Assembly: GCA_038049695.1 (NCBI GenBank)
Contig: CP142453.1
Location: forward strand, 2,745,501 to 2,809,500
Source of the DNA: Cinnamomum chago
Taxonomy: Eukaryota > Streptophyta > Magnoliopsida > Laurales > Lauraceae
Direction of reading: 5' to 3'
Length of the DNA stretch: 64,000 bases
The translations under genes were made by a program, and so were the position numbers. Under the pieces are notes generated by a model. That model was not told where the DNA came from. It was given only the letters and a program-made list of their open reading frames with translations, and did not search any database. How positions within the stretch are numbered: the first letter of the stretch is position 1; every line of letters begins with the position of its first letter. Of this stretch, positions 52,624-64,000 are shown one piece after another.

Positions 52624-55600
52624 TCACCAGAGACATCCATCCTTGCAATGGTCATTTTTTCCAGTTCCAACATTACCAACCTTGGGATGAAGTGGGGAAC
52701 GGTTTTGCGCATGGTGATCAAAGTAATTGTGGTCAGCGAGATGCACAGGATTGGTCTCTTCGGGCATTTGCTTTATGGCCTGAATCTGCTCTAATGTTTC
52801 CACCACCTCCGTCATGGATGGACGCTTTCTTGGTTGAGACACGAGACACTTGAGAATGAGCTGAGCAGCCTGAACTGCACCTTCGGATGGGTACTGGCCT
52901 TCAAGCCGCTTGTCCATCACCCGAGATAATAGCTTCCTCTCATCAGATAGATATGGTTGTGCCCACTCTACCAAATTCTGTTTTCCACTTGGACGGTTTT
53001 TGTCAAGTGCCCGTAGGCCTGAAAGCATCTCGAGCAACACAACCCCAAAACCATATACATCGCTCTTCACGTACAGATGGCCTGGTTGATGTTAGATGCA
53101 GGCACACTAGTCATTATTCAGATCAAAGAAACTTCAACCATTTGAGATATTTTTCAAGCAATAAATAAATTGTATTATTTTTCCCTGTTGCAGGCAATCG
53201 ATGACCCTCTCATAGCTATTATGATTTTCAAGCAGAGTTTTATGAACAAAATGAAAGAAGTAACGATTGTTATTAGATCTTTTAACTTTTTATTTGAATA
53301 ACTGTTTAACCAGTTTGAATCCAAGCTAAAGCAAGTGATAAGAAGGGTTGGAACTTGGAAGTCACCAAAAAACTTCTTGTTCTAACACATCATGTTAATA
53401 GTTGAGATCGTCACTTTTTCTCATCAATCTCATTTTTATCTTAGTCAAAATTTCCTTCTAATGGAGTTCATAACAGTTAGTTTTAACAATTTGTCCTGCA
53501 AACAACAGTCTACAATGTCTGTGGCTGAAACTATATCAGCAGGGCCTTCCAAGTTCCAATAGATGTTCACAAACACCTCTGCATGGCTAAATGGCCATCC
53601 TTTGTCATTGATGCGAGTTTCTGCTACATTTCCAGACAGAGCAGTTACAAAACCTAATTCAAATATTAAGATGACTTTGAAAAAGAAATATCACAATGTT
53701 GTTAGACGTGAGTGGTCCTCATGACCACATGTGCAACACTGTTGGGACCCACGGTTTAAGCCCACTAATTTAAGTTACTTTTCCCTTATTAGTTTTTTGT
53801 TTTATTAAGTTTATCTTGGATTCAATTTTAGTAAGCTCAATCAAATAGAATTCTTGTTGGCTGATTTGAGGGAATTAAGGAAACTCACCTTTATTAGATT
53901 TCTTTAATGGGAAGAAATCTCTTTAGGGCATATCTATATATATATATATATATATGGTTTTCCAGTCCTCTCTCAACCTAATGAGATATTGGAGTGGGTG
54001 ATAAGAGAGATAGGAGAAAACCCTATTTGAGAGAAGAGATCTGCTCATCATCAAGATCATGGCGCAAGGTACGCTTTTATATTATTTGAGATCATATATT
54101 GTTTAATGCATAAATCTAGATCCATAGGTTTGATTTGTATTGCAAACCATATCAAATTTTACAAATGTTTCACTACTAGCTTCCGCAGTATCCGAACACA
54201 CCCAGACAGTTCATAATGGGAATGAAAATTTTTCAAGGGTATAATGAACTACTGGTTCAGAGAAAAATGAGCTGGTGAACAAGCCAAACAGGCCCCGTCA
54301 CCAAACGAAAATACCAAATGCCACAGCAGTCAAAAACGCCATGGTCAACATTATGTTTTGAGAAACCGAATTCCCAGTCCTACAGAATATTTTTGGATAC
54401 AGATAAACTACCAACAACATCCATCCATGCATAAAAACTAGAGAGCAGTTTGAGATTAGTTTTAATTAAAGAAAGTCCACTACGATGCAAACCATTAAAA
54501 CAGCACTGAAACAATAGGAAGTTGTAGCAATGAAGGTTGCTACAGAAGAACTGATATTACCTGCAGCCAAATATTCAGGAGCTGCATAACCATGGGTACC
54601 CATGACACATGTGGAGACATATGAACTTTCATATGGGCCGCTCATCGCTAATCCAAAATCAGAGAGTTTTGCATTATAATTCTGCAGAAGATTAAAAAAA
54701 TAAAACTAAGAATTCAAACATACAAAGAGTTCTTCAAACCTCCCACCCCCACGCCCCCGAGAAAGAAAGAAAAAAAAAACTCTATGGCAGGATAATCAGG
54801 CTGGAAGAGTTTACCAAATCAAGCAATATATTAGATGTTTTAACATCTCGATATATGATTGGCCTTTCTGAAGTGTGTAAGAATGCAAGGCCCCGAGCTG
54901 CACCTATTGCTATCTTGAGCCGTATGCTCCATGAAAGTGGTTGAAAGGCTGAACTTCCTACATAAAATGCACCATTTTAGAAATATGAATAACGGATGCA
55001 AGGGAAAAAAATACAGCTCAGACTTGTCTGGACTGTACCTGTGCAAGGTTGGCACAGCATTTTACAGTGTTTCGCAGCGAGAAACTGATCACATGCATGT
55101 AAAATATGCATTGTATAGGTATGTTGTTTGATCAGAACTATCAAGATTAGAGAATTGAGGCAAGGCAGCTTCCTTCACTCCTAAATAAAACTTGAGTTCA
55201 CATTGAAAAGAAAATTGACTGTTCCAATGGCATGGGTATTTGCATTGACATGCATAGGTCAGTAGGTTACAGTTGTAATTTTGAGGAACATATGAATATG
55301 AATCTATATGGTAGGGTTGAATACTTTTTAACCCATCATCTGATGAGGAAGTAAAATAATGATTACAAAACTGATATTATGATTGCAACTACTGTTGGAA
55401 ATTCATGTGATCTCTTAAACATGAAAAAAACACATAAAGGATAATATGAGGCATGACACACTACAGAGTCACATCGTAGTGCTCTTGAGTTGTTTATGAA
55501 GATTTGAAAACAACCTTCTATTTAAGCCTTAACACAGGCTAAGGTCCTATCTCAGATTATTGTATGCAATTTTAAACTAAAAAAAATCTCAAATAAACAA

Positions 55601-57614
55601 TCACCACACAAAGAGAAGAGGCACAGAACTTTTACGTGGAAAACCCTGCTCGGGAAAAAACCACGAGTGGCAAAAGCCACAGAAAGCAATGCACTATAAA
55701 AATGAAGATTACAAATAACTCACAGGACCTGACCCAGTTGAAACTCAACCTAAAGGACTGTGGAGTACTCGTCGACAACCCGCCGTTCACCTTCCACGTG
55801 CTTGCTTGAAACCCACCTTGAATACCCCTTCAAGGTGCTTGAGAGGAGAAGAAGAAGAATAAGAACTTCAGCACAATCTCCCTTGCAAGAATTGGCCCAC
55901 CAAAACTCTCTAGAATCAAAGAATAATGCTTGAGAAAATTAATAGCTCTCTCTATTTTTTGTAGTGGTTGCAAGGGCTCTTTAAATAGCTTTAGTTTCGT
56001 GCACAAGACTTGTTTGTAGGAAAGTAGAATTCTTTAAAAGAGATAGAGAACGTCAGCTTAGAAAGAGTCCTGAAGGGACAAGGACTGGACAGCTCGCTAT
56101 AGCGAGGAGAACTCGCTATAGAGTGCGCAGGTTCTGTCTGCGCCAGAACTGTGGCTCGCTATAGCGAGACCATATTCCGGAAAAGTACGCAGAATGAGCG
56201 CAGAAAATTCCAGGAGGACTTCTTTAGAGATCTTCAAGAATGAGAAGAAGTCTTCAAGACTTATCACAAGTATCCAGAAGTAGTCTTTCACAACATCTGG
56301 GTTCCTTCACAGTCCTTATCTAAAAGAAACAGAAAATACAGCTCAATTTGGACTAAGAACACAAGTTTTGCTCAAACTATAAGAATTAGCCAATACAAAT
56401 TCTAACAGTTTCCAACTTGAACTATTAAGATAAGAGCTACTCCCTAAGTTCCTATTGAATGATAAAACTTAAACTGGGAGAAATTTTCACTGATTGAAAC
56501 AGTATATTCTTCATGGATTTGAAACCCTAATAGATTTAAAAATCAAAAAGTTATTCCAGCCCCTCCCAGCATGTATTAAGAGGTGTAGAGAATAAGGACA
56601 AGAAAGTTGAGATCTCAGCCCATCCAGTCACTCAAACAAGATCAAAGCCATCCACCAAAATTAGCACCATGGCATCAGGTAGATGATTTATTATTATTAT
56701 TATTATTATTATTATCATTGTGTTTAGGCACGATATTAGTTTCTGAAACTTATGATGATCACTTATTATATTAATCCTGAATCATGATTTCTTTTTTAAA
56801 AAATGTGCCAATTTTTCGCCATCATCAGTATCCACTACAGTTTATTACAATAATGATATGGTTTACTGCTTACTTCTGAAAAGGTGGCTTTCCAAATCCC
56901 TTCTTGGCATAATACAGGTAGCAGTTCTTTGTCTTCCCAGCAGTATCCCAAAAGTTTCACGAAGTTTGGATGAGAAACTCCCCCCAGGAAATGCACCACT
57001 GACTGCGAAAAGGAACATAGTTACATCGACAACAAATACACATAGAAGCAGAATTAAAATAATGAAATTAAAAAGTAAACTAATTACTAATGTTTATTTT
57101 AAAAAAAGTATTCATGGAGAAGCATGCATGAATATAATGTGAAAAACAAAGGTGTTTTTTAACAGCAACGAGCTAAATGGTAACTATGGGAATACATCCT
57201 TAAATTGTCACTTAAGATAATCACTATAAGTATTAGTTATCTTAATCTTGAATCATGATTTCTTTTGACAATAACTACAGTGACAATTTTTCACCATCAT
57301 CAGTATCATAGCTCATCCAACCACTACAGTTAATTACAATTACAATATTAATATTGTTTACTACTTACTTCTGAAAAGGTGGTTTTCCAAACTCCCTCTT
57401 GGCATGAATTCGTATACAAGTAGTAGTTCTTCGTCCTCCTCACAGTGTCCAAAAAATCTCACAAGGTTTGGATGAGAAACGCTCCCCAAGATATTCACCT
57501 CTGACTGCAAAAAGGAACATAGCTAAGTAAAATAAAAGCACATACCAGCAGAATTAAAATCATGAAATTACAAAAGCAAATAAAATAAAATAAACTGTAT
57601 TTAAGCAGAAGCAT

Positions 57615-57677
<63 letters not shown>

Positions 57678-59031
57678 CTAAATAGTAACTATGGCAGACA
57701 TCTTAATTTCATCCTCAATCATAGTTTTATTTCAGGAAATAAAATGAAAATTCTCAGTAAAGGCCCATTTTCTTGCATGATTACAAAATGAGTTTAACAA
57801 AGGATTAGTAAAGAGATGAGGGGTGAAGAATATAAAATAGGGTTGTAAATGGGACCATTTAATCTAATAGGGTGATGGGTGAGTATTCGCTTTCCATCAT
57901 TTTCCTAAAAGGAGAGATAATTCCATAGCCAGAATTTCACCTTTATTTCTTTAATTTTAACTACTTTCGCAAGTAGATTTCTTTGAATTCCTAAGAATTC
58001 AATTCTATGAAACCAAATGGGCCCTATGCATAAATCTCTGCTTTTACTTTCTTTCCTCAAAATTTTCCAAACAAATATTGGATTGAATGGACATACCTGC
58101 CACTCTTCCCTTCCCTGCAAGCCCTCTGGACTCAATTTCTTGACAGCAATAGCCGTCCCACTTCCGGCCTTGGGTTGTGCTAATGTCTTCTCATCAATCC
58201 AACCCTTGAAAACCTGCCCAAAACCTCCCTCCCCAAGAAGTGTATCGGGACTGAACTTCCTGGTCGCTTTCTTCAACTCTGCAAAACTGAAAATCTTTGG
58301 GGACACCTCATTAATGCTGCTCGTAAATGCACTCGTAGTTCCCGAATGCGTCCCTTCATTGCTGCTGTTCTTTGAAATCTCTGCAAATTTAAAAGAAAAG
58401 AAAAATAACAGAGAACTTGAAGAAACCCATGTGAGATTATGCAAAACTGGAGAGGTTTGTGAATCAAAATGAGAGAAGAAAACAGAGCAGCACATGAAAA
58501 AACAGTCACAGAGAAAAATATTGTATTTGAAAAAATCACAAATGTACACAAAAGGAGAAAGGAGATTTAGAGAAAGCAACCCATGCCAGGTTCTGTTTCT
58601 ATATCACGGAAATAGAAGGACCCAGAAGATGAAACATAAAAAAAAAAAAAAAAAAAAGATGAATTCTTTCCAGAACCAGGAGAAAGAGAGAGAATACAGT
58701 AGATATCTTGAATTACTCAAACTAGGAACTGAAAAGGCAAAAAAACACAACCCACATGAAAAACTAACCAGAGTTTTAGAGCAAGAGGAAGAAAAGCCCA
58801 TCTGGGTTCATCAAAAAATCTGATTTTTTTTGTTCCTTCTTCTTCCCTTATTTCATTACCTGGGCTTGAAGGTCTGGTCGAGCTGGACGAGTCAAATTGC
58901 GCTATCCAGAAATTTTCCATCTCTCTTTCTGTCCTCCCTTCCCTTTTTTCATTACCTGGGCTTGAAGGTCTCGTCGAGCAGGGACTGCTACTGCTGGACG
59001 AGTCAAATTGCGGTATCCAGAAATTTCCCAT
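52624..59031 (-). CDS. RLCK VII (APK1/PBL-like) protein kinase copy C, intact
   Basis: Exons on the minus strand: 59031-58956 (1a), 58380-58097, 57504-57369, 54957-54815, 54681-54561 and 53081-52624. Phases agree at every GT-AG junction and give 1218 nt (405 aa). The N-terminus [10 protein letters not shown] is myristoylatable. [20 protein letters not shown] leads into the glycine loop [12 protein letters not shown] and AVKKLSPEG. The catalytic loop [38 protein letters not shown] and [15 protein letters not shown] complete a kinase with its key residues. RLCK VII kinases sit at the plasma membrane and relay receptor-kinase signals in immunity and growth. DFGLAM replaces the usual DFGLA(R/K). 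Introns carry two solo LTRs and a dead exon 3 duplicate. Confidence 0.9.
53700..54163. mobile_element. Solo LTR (464 bp) in copy C intron 5
   Basis: TGTTAGACGTGAGTGG...ATTTTACA is flanked by the 5-bp duplication AATGT (53695-53699 and 54164-54168). Copy B lacks it (GGTGTTACACTACTTCTGC, near 15608). A (TA)n TATA region lies near 53935-53955. Confidence 0.85.
55497..56407. mobile_element. Solo LTR (911 bp) in copy C intron 3
   Basis: TGAAGATTTGAAAAC...AATTCTAACA is flanked by GTTTA (left) and GTTTC (right), a 5-bp duplication with one change. Copy B has GAGTTGTTTCCAACTT uninterrupted near 29620. The motif ACGTGGAAAACCCTGCTCGG with AAAAACCACGAG is typical of Ty1/copia-type LTRs. It contains palindromes CTCGCTATAGCGAG at 56093 and 56155. 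Confidence 0.75.
56874..57002 (-). pseudogene. Dead duplicate of kinase exon 3 in copy C intron 3
   Basis: 129 nt with acceptor CGCAG and donor GTAAGC. It is homologous to exon 3 (57369-57504) but 7 nt shorter around GTATTATGCC, which shifts the frame ([11 protein letters not shown] instead of [11 protein letters not shown]). Flanking intron sequence is duplicated with it (GGAACATAG...GCAGAATTAAAAT in both). Inclusion together with exon 3 would break the kinase. Confidence 0.85.
57616..57673. repeat. (GA)n microsatellite
   Basis: An uninterrupted GA run in copy C intron 2. Copy B lacks it (near 30540). Confidence 0.95.
58860..58920 (-). CDS. Copy C alternative first exon 1b
   Basis: A partial tandem duplicate of exon 1a: [20 protein letters not shown], ending at the same AGCCCAG|GTAATG donor and in the same phase for exon 2. 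Gly2 is replaced by Glu, so this form could not be N-myristoylated. Either exon 1 would give an intact kinase. Confidence 0.6.
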
Positions 59032-60857
59032 CTCTGTTTCTGTCCTCCCGTCGGTATACCAAGTTGCAACTTCTTGAAAATAAGAAGAAAACTCTCTCCT
59101 CAAGAGGTAAACTCTCTCTCTCTCTCTCTCTCTCTCAGGAAGTAGGAAGAAAGAGACTGGAAGAATAGAAACAGAAGAAACAGTGCGCTGAGATTACAGT
59201 CGTCAATGCGCATGGTCTCCGAAGACTTTCGATTGCGATTCGATTGTTGATTGGTTACAAGATTTGTGCTGAGGGGTTTCCTACTCCATCACACGTTTTG
59301 TTGACATGGCATCACTTGATAAGCCATCATATTGGAATTTTGACCGGTCATTATGACATTACAAGAGATGGTAAATCTATACTCCTGTTATAAAAGTGAA
59401 GAAAGTGCCCCGCTCGCTAATTTCTCTATACCCCTTGCTGGTGGGCTCCACTTAATTGGATGTATGCCAAGTGGACGGCAACAAAAGGGATGGAGGTGGA
59501 TCAACAAATGCTAGACACCTCCATGCTTCTCGACTCTTCCTCTGCCAGGAGCTGGTGGAATGGTCCCCAGTGCGATGTTTATGAGTTTCGATTTATAAAA
59601 AAAATCCAAATTCCAACGGACCAAGATATCATCACAGAACCTGCCAAGGTAAACAAGCTCTGAGTTCTCCCTTTTTATTATCACAATTTTGTGGATAGAA
59701 AAGAAAGGGACCTGTGTCTAATTGAGATGATTGCCTATTGATCACATTTTCCAGACAGATATATTCTTGGTATGCTCAAGCAAAAAGGCAGATTCTCTAC
59801 CCCAATAGGTCGGGAATTCAATTTTTGTAGTCATCTGAAATACTTGCACGTGCAAAATCTCCAAGTAATTCATATAGAAGAAATCCTTACGTGATACCTG
59901 TTAGACTGGACCGAAATTATTCAGACTTGACAAAATGTGAGTTTTTATCAAGTAGGTGCAAAAAAAAAAAAAAAAAAATCTGAGGTTAGTTTAGAAGAGT
60001 CGGAAGGAACACAAAAAAAAAAAAAATAAATAAAGAGCGTGCTATACTTAGATGCAACAAAAAGTCAATCACAAGTATCGGCTACAACTAATAAAAGGAA
60101 GCAGACAAACTTTCCATGATTCAGTTACATTATCACATCTTTAACAATCCTGTTATGTAAAACCAATTGCTCAAACATTCCAAACCAGCTACAGATCATT
60201 GTTGGAGACTTGGATTATTTCAACAATATAAAGCCCAAAACGAATGCCTCATTTGCATGGATGTCGGCTCAGTGGCTCAGTTGGTCAAGGGACATGTGGA
60301 GGGATGAGGGATATGTGGAGATGGAAAGCCCAAAATGGGAAACTCAAGCAAAACTTTGTTTCTGGACTCTTCGTCGGAGACCGGGTTTGCCTCTTCCTTT
60401 CAATATTTCGATTGTTCCTCTCACCCCCATCATCTGAAAGAGGGCCAAAAAAAAAAAAAAAAAGAGAAGCTCTCTTGCAAAAAAAATAAATAAAAAAAGA
60501 ACCTCTCCATCTCTCTCAAGCCTCACCCATCTCCAATTCTATCACTCATCTTCTTCTCCGGATCTCGTTTTGGTGAAAACATGTTACTCGTCTCTTCTCT
60601 TCATTTTACACAAATCCCTCTCTACATCATTTGCTAATGACCATAACATTTGCAACAAAAATGAGATTATAAGGAAAAAGAAGGAGAAGAAGAATTGGGG
60701 CCTATTTCTACAACAAAAGGATGAGCAAATCCTCCTAGTGGCAAGTTATCAGTCATCTGCTTTCGATTTATAATATGTACTAGATTGCAGTTGTACCATG
60801 GAAGCAACCAGTTTCATGAATTCAAGGAAAAAAAAAAACAGAATAAATGTATACTAT
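59032..60857. other. Upstream region of kinase copy C
   Basis: A (CT)n run at about 59112-59139 lies in the presumed 5' leader. Beyond about 59250 there is no similarity to copy B. The stretch is AT-rich, with several poly(A) runs (59960, 60015, 60447, 60485). No gene or RNA was recognised. Confidence 0.55.
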
Positions 60858-61544
60858 TGTAAGTGCAAAAAGTCTCGCAGACTTACTTAGATGGTGTAAA
60901 ACTGCTTTGGGAAGATTCGGCCGGTTGCTGACCTGAAAGGAATAGAAGCAAAGGATCAGAGACCCTGGCTGTTGTCAGCACAAGGCCCTCCGATACTTAA
61001 GTTAGTTCAGTCATTAGGCCAAGAGGCGGATGAGGAAGAAAGAAAGTGGATGTAGATATACTTTTTTCCACTTACCCCTTTGGACTCACCTTGTGTGCAT
61101 ATATATAGGTGTTGGGATTCATCAGGAGTTTTCCTAGTGGGGGTAGGTAAAAAGTGAACATCCCATCAGGCCATACCCTACATCCTTAGTGGGGGTAGGT
61201 GGAAGTCTTGTCCCATCAGTCCATACCTTATATGGCTGCGAACGTGACCATATTATAAGGTCAACTTCTTATCAGACGCGTGCCCTATCGACGGCTCGTA
61301 AGGCATTTATTATGATTGACGTTTGGCGCTTATCTTGGTCGACTGGAGACACCGAGGCCGAGACGGGTATGCCAGCACTGGAGTCGAGATGGGACCTATC
61401 AACTCTTCTTACCGAGACCATCGAGAACCGAATGCCGAACCCGAGGTGGTGCCTAGATGGGGAGGACCGAGACCGGGGCAAACTTAATTGGTATTTTTGT
61501 CGAAGTTAGACTTATCTTTGGGATTATGAAAATGCCCTCACACA
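60858..61544 (-). repeat. 3' LTR of the second Tat element
   Basis: 687 bp with ends TGTAAGTGC and CTCACACA. It is clearly related to, but diverged from, the LTR at 35726. It includes a repeated AGTGGGGGTAGGT (near 61135 and 61188). Confidence 0.85.
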
Positions 61545-62003
61545 ATTGCCCCCTAGCTCCTGACCTTATGGAATTTCCATATTCTGAGGTCCGGAGCTAA
61601 GAACACTCTTGCGCCTAGACTCCATCTCGGTGGCAGTTTGCTGACGTCTGCTGGCGTCCAAATCTTATCACAATACCGCTTCGTCTGCCCGAGGCAATAA
61701 ATGGTGTGCCTTTATTATTTTGCCTGGCCGGACATACGCATGTCGCTTCACATGCCCGAGGCGATTAATGATGCGCTGGAGTTATTGCAGGGGTGAACTG
61801 GCAGTGTCATGCGTCTTCTTCTGCTTGGTTGCTACTTGTACCGAAGCCCAAGGCGATTAATGATGCGCTGGAGTTATTGCGGGGGTGAACTAGCGGTGCC
61901 ACGCGTCTTCTTCTGCTTGGTTGCTGCTTGTACTGAAACGACGTGTGGAAAGTTCAAAGCGACGTTTCGCACGGTGCTTTTAAGGGGCGTCTTTTTCTTC
62001 CTC

Positions 62004-62010
62004 TATAAAG
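62004..62010 (+). promoter_or_regulatory. TATA box for the second antisense ORF
   Basis: CCTCTATAAAGAGGGGTG lies 263 bp upstream of the ORF start, in the same relative place as at 36730. Upstream, a segment of about 70 bp (GGCGATTAATGATGCGCTGG) is duplicated at about 61760 and 61850. Confidence 0.5.
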
Positions 62011-62266
62011 AGGGGTGTTCCTTCTTCCTTTCCCTACTTTTGGCTTTTGGTTGAACAGAACTCTGCCGGAGAAGATACTTTGCCGAGACCAAGACTAATT
62101 GAATCGAGAAATCTTCGTTTTTCACATCATTTGCCCTCTTTTTCTGTGAGTCTTCTTTTCTTATCTTGCCTTGCTCCTTTAGTCCCTCTTTAGGATTTTT
62201 CTTTTGTTCTTTTCTTTTCTGTGGATTTTCACCTGTCGTCTCTGCCTCCCTTTTTAGCTTCTAGAT

Positions 62267-64000
62267 ATGGGGATTTACAGTCACTAGGTAGAGAATGCCT
62301 AAGCCCTGGAGGCACTTAGAAACGCGTATAGGATACCCGACGATGTGTTGGTGAAGCCGATGGATCTCGAGGGTGGCTTTGACGCCCTTTTCCACTTTGA
62401 CAAGTGGATGCCCTTCCCCTTAGTATCGATTATCGGAGGTGGGGTTAGATTTCCTGTTCACCACCTTCTCAGATCGTGCCTGAGCACTTGGCGGCTCTGT
62501 TCCTTCCAGTTAATGCCTAATGGTTTCAAGATAATCATGAGCGTCGCCGAGCTTAACAGGATCCTCGACATTGATCTTGGTGTGCACGACATTGATCTTG
62601 GTGTGCACGACATTGAAGATGTCTATGACATTTGCAAGTCGGCGGGGGACGAGGATACCTATTACCTCTGAATCAAGGCGAAAAGTCGGCCCCTGGTAAC
62701 TGCCTTAGAGGATTCGAGTAAGTACGCAGGGGATGAGCGTATGCTTGTTTCGGGGAACTGGGAGTTCAGGCCATCCGTGACCGAAGCAGCGAGGAGGATC
62801 CAGATCCCCTGGAAACTCGGGGCTCCCCCGAGTAAATATTTTATTTCCCTTAGGGTGTGGTGTTCATATCATTCATTATTTTGCCGAGCTAATGTTTTCT
62901 CCTTGTTTTTTGTGCAGGCATCAGCGAAGAAGGAAGGAGGCCTCCTTGGACCGCTAGAAGAGGAACGAGGCCTAGTTCCGGAAGGTTTATAGTTACCACG
63001 GTCACGAGACTCGAGCCGCCTTCTCCCTGCTTGGATACAAGCCAAGGTACCAGTCCTACATCAAAAGAACGCTCGAAATTCCCAGCAGGCCGATCAGAGA
63101 GGTGGTACTCGCTCTAGCCGAGACCAGCGGGCAGGATTCTTCAGTGGTTGAGGCCTCCAATCCGATCAGGATTGTGGAGGACATCTCCTCTTCAGACCCA
63201 AAAGAAGAAGAAAGAGGAGTGGAAGGAGAGATGGATGGACAACGTCCTCCACTGAAGGATCTGGGGGTGATGATCTTCAATGGCCAAGCCCCGCCCTCCT
63301 CAAAGCGTGCACCCAACGGATCCGGTACCGCCTCTAGCTCTTCTGCCCATGCGCCCTACGGAGCCTCCGATGTGGCCGGGGTCTCATCCTTAAAGAAGAA
63401 AAGTGCCACAGGGCCTTTTCAAGAGAAGAGGAGCAGGCCAGAGGAGTCGGCCAAGGAGGCTCGGGGGAGGCCGACCGAGACCGAGAAGGAGGGAGAGATG
63501 CCCCCTCCTGAAAAGAGGCCCTGGGTGGAGGGCGGGTCGGAGCAGCCTGTCGGGATGGCCCCACTTTGTCTGCGTACCATACCGCCTACCCCTTTCAAGC
63601 CTGACTTGCAAATCAATCCCAGGCAGTTTTTGAATGTCGAAGACCGGGTTGGCACCCACTCTGGGACCGTTATGGCGGTCGACAGGGCTTGTGCTCTCTC
63701 GAGAGACATGGAGAGGCATAGCAAGGCCAGTCAGCTGAGCCTCATCTATTCGTCGATGAGGGCGTCGATCGAGGTGAGTTCTAATTCACTTGCTTCTCCA
63801 AGTACTGTGTCTCAGCCATCTATCTTAACATGTTATCTTCTTTTACAGAATGTACAGAGGCTGCAAGTAATCTTGGAGAGGACCGAGAAGACAGCTGCGA
63901 GAGTCACCGAGTTGGAAGGGGAGAAGAGGAAGTTGGGAGGCGCGCTGGAAACCAGCGCCGGAGAATTAAAGAAGATGGAGGAGAAAAAAGCTGAGCTCGC
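62267..64000 (+). pseudogene. Antisense ORF of the second Tat element (Transposase_28 family), incomplete at window end
   Basis: It starts MGIYSH followed by a TAG; further stops and frame changes occur (near 62309, 62670 and 62955). It keeps the domain core ([38 protein letters not shown]), GYKPRYQSYIK and, after the second intron, the coiled coil NVQRLQVILERTEK. A 21-bp tandem duplication doubles the peptide DIDLGVH. Introns 62832-62917 and 63774-63848 sit at the same places as in the first element. Expression cannot be judged; the ORF itself is broken. Confidence 0.8.

Larger units (their letters stand above)
60858..64000 (-). mobile_element. Second Tat-lineage element, left part (continues beyond the window)
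   Basis: It starts TGTAAGTGC at 60858 like the first Tat LTR. A 687-bp LTR is followed by the same ATTGCCCC polypurine complement, a TATA box and an antisense ORF of the same family. It is on the minus strand, and gag and pol would lie beyond 64000. The expected target duplication is ACTAT (60853-60857), which cannot be checked here. Confidence 0.9.

Noticed and set aside
60250..60300. tRNA-like string GGCTCAGTGGCTCAGTTGGTC
   Set aside because: No cloverleaf could be built around it and no matching acceptor stem or T-arm was found.

Overview
The window is nuclear DNA of a flowering plant. It has GT-AG introns, AT-rich spacers, a plant receptor-like cytoplasmic kinase family, and plant-type LTR, LINE, CACTA, hAT and solo-LTR insertions. 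The species cannot be named from the sequence. No CRISPR, prokaryotic operon or RNA gene was recognised.

The backbone is a tandem cluster of receptor-like cytoplasmic kinases (RLCK subfamily VII, APK1/NAK/PBL-like) with a shared six-exon structure. There is a broken last exon at the left edge (copy Z, minus), a truncated and frameshifted inverted copy (copy A, plus, 2311-4203), a 34.8-kb copy with an intact spliced reading frame (copy B, minus, 14639-49441) and a 6.4-kb copy that also reads intact (copy C, minus, 52624-59031). Aligning B and C by eye gives an empty site for nearly every insertion. Copy B has lost the catalytic HRD aspartate (HRN) and one glycine of the glycine loop, so it should be a pseudokinase. 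Copy C keeps both motifs.

The rest is layered transposons. Between A and B lies an 8.7-kb CACTA element (4366-13089, TSD ACA) carrying pieces of host genes, including three exons of a Rab5/RABF2 GTPase with an older LINE fragment in its intron. Copy B intron 5 holds a ~1.1-kb DNA-transposon-like insert. Intron 3 holds an L1-type LINE (17691-29198, 16-bp TSD) with an intact 1200-aa ORF2, whose ORF1 is split by a 5.2-kb probable solo LTR filled with GGGCGCC hairpins. Intron 2 holds a hAT MITE and a ~4-kb chimera of PEX4 and PPR gene pieces, itself split by a solo LTR. Intron 1 holds a 13.3-kb Ty3/gypsy Tat-lineage element (35726-49031, TSD GATTG). In that element an antisense ORF, with its own TATA box and two small introns, is split by a 2.06-kb solo LTR (TSD TCGAG).

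Copy C carries two more solo LTRs (464 and 911 bp), a dead duplicate of exon 3 and a duplicated first exon. A second, related Tat element starts at 60858 and leaves the window at the right edge; its antisense ORF shows the same TATA box and the same two introns. The most interesting signals are this promoter-plus-intron architecture of the antisense ORF, the hairpin array in the long LTR, the gene-carrying CACTA element, and the pseudokinase whose reading frame survives about 28 kb of intronic insertions.
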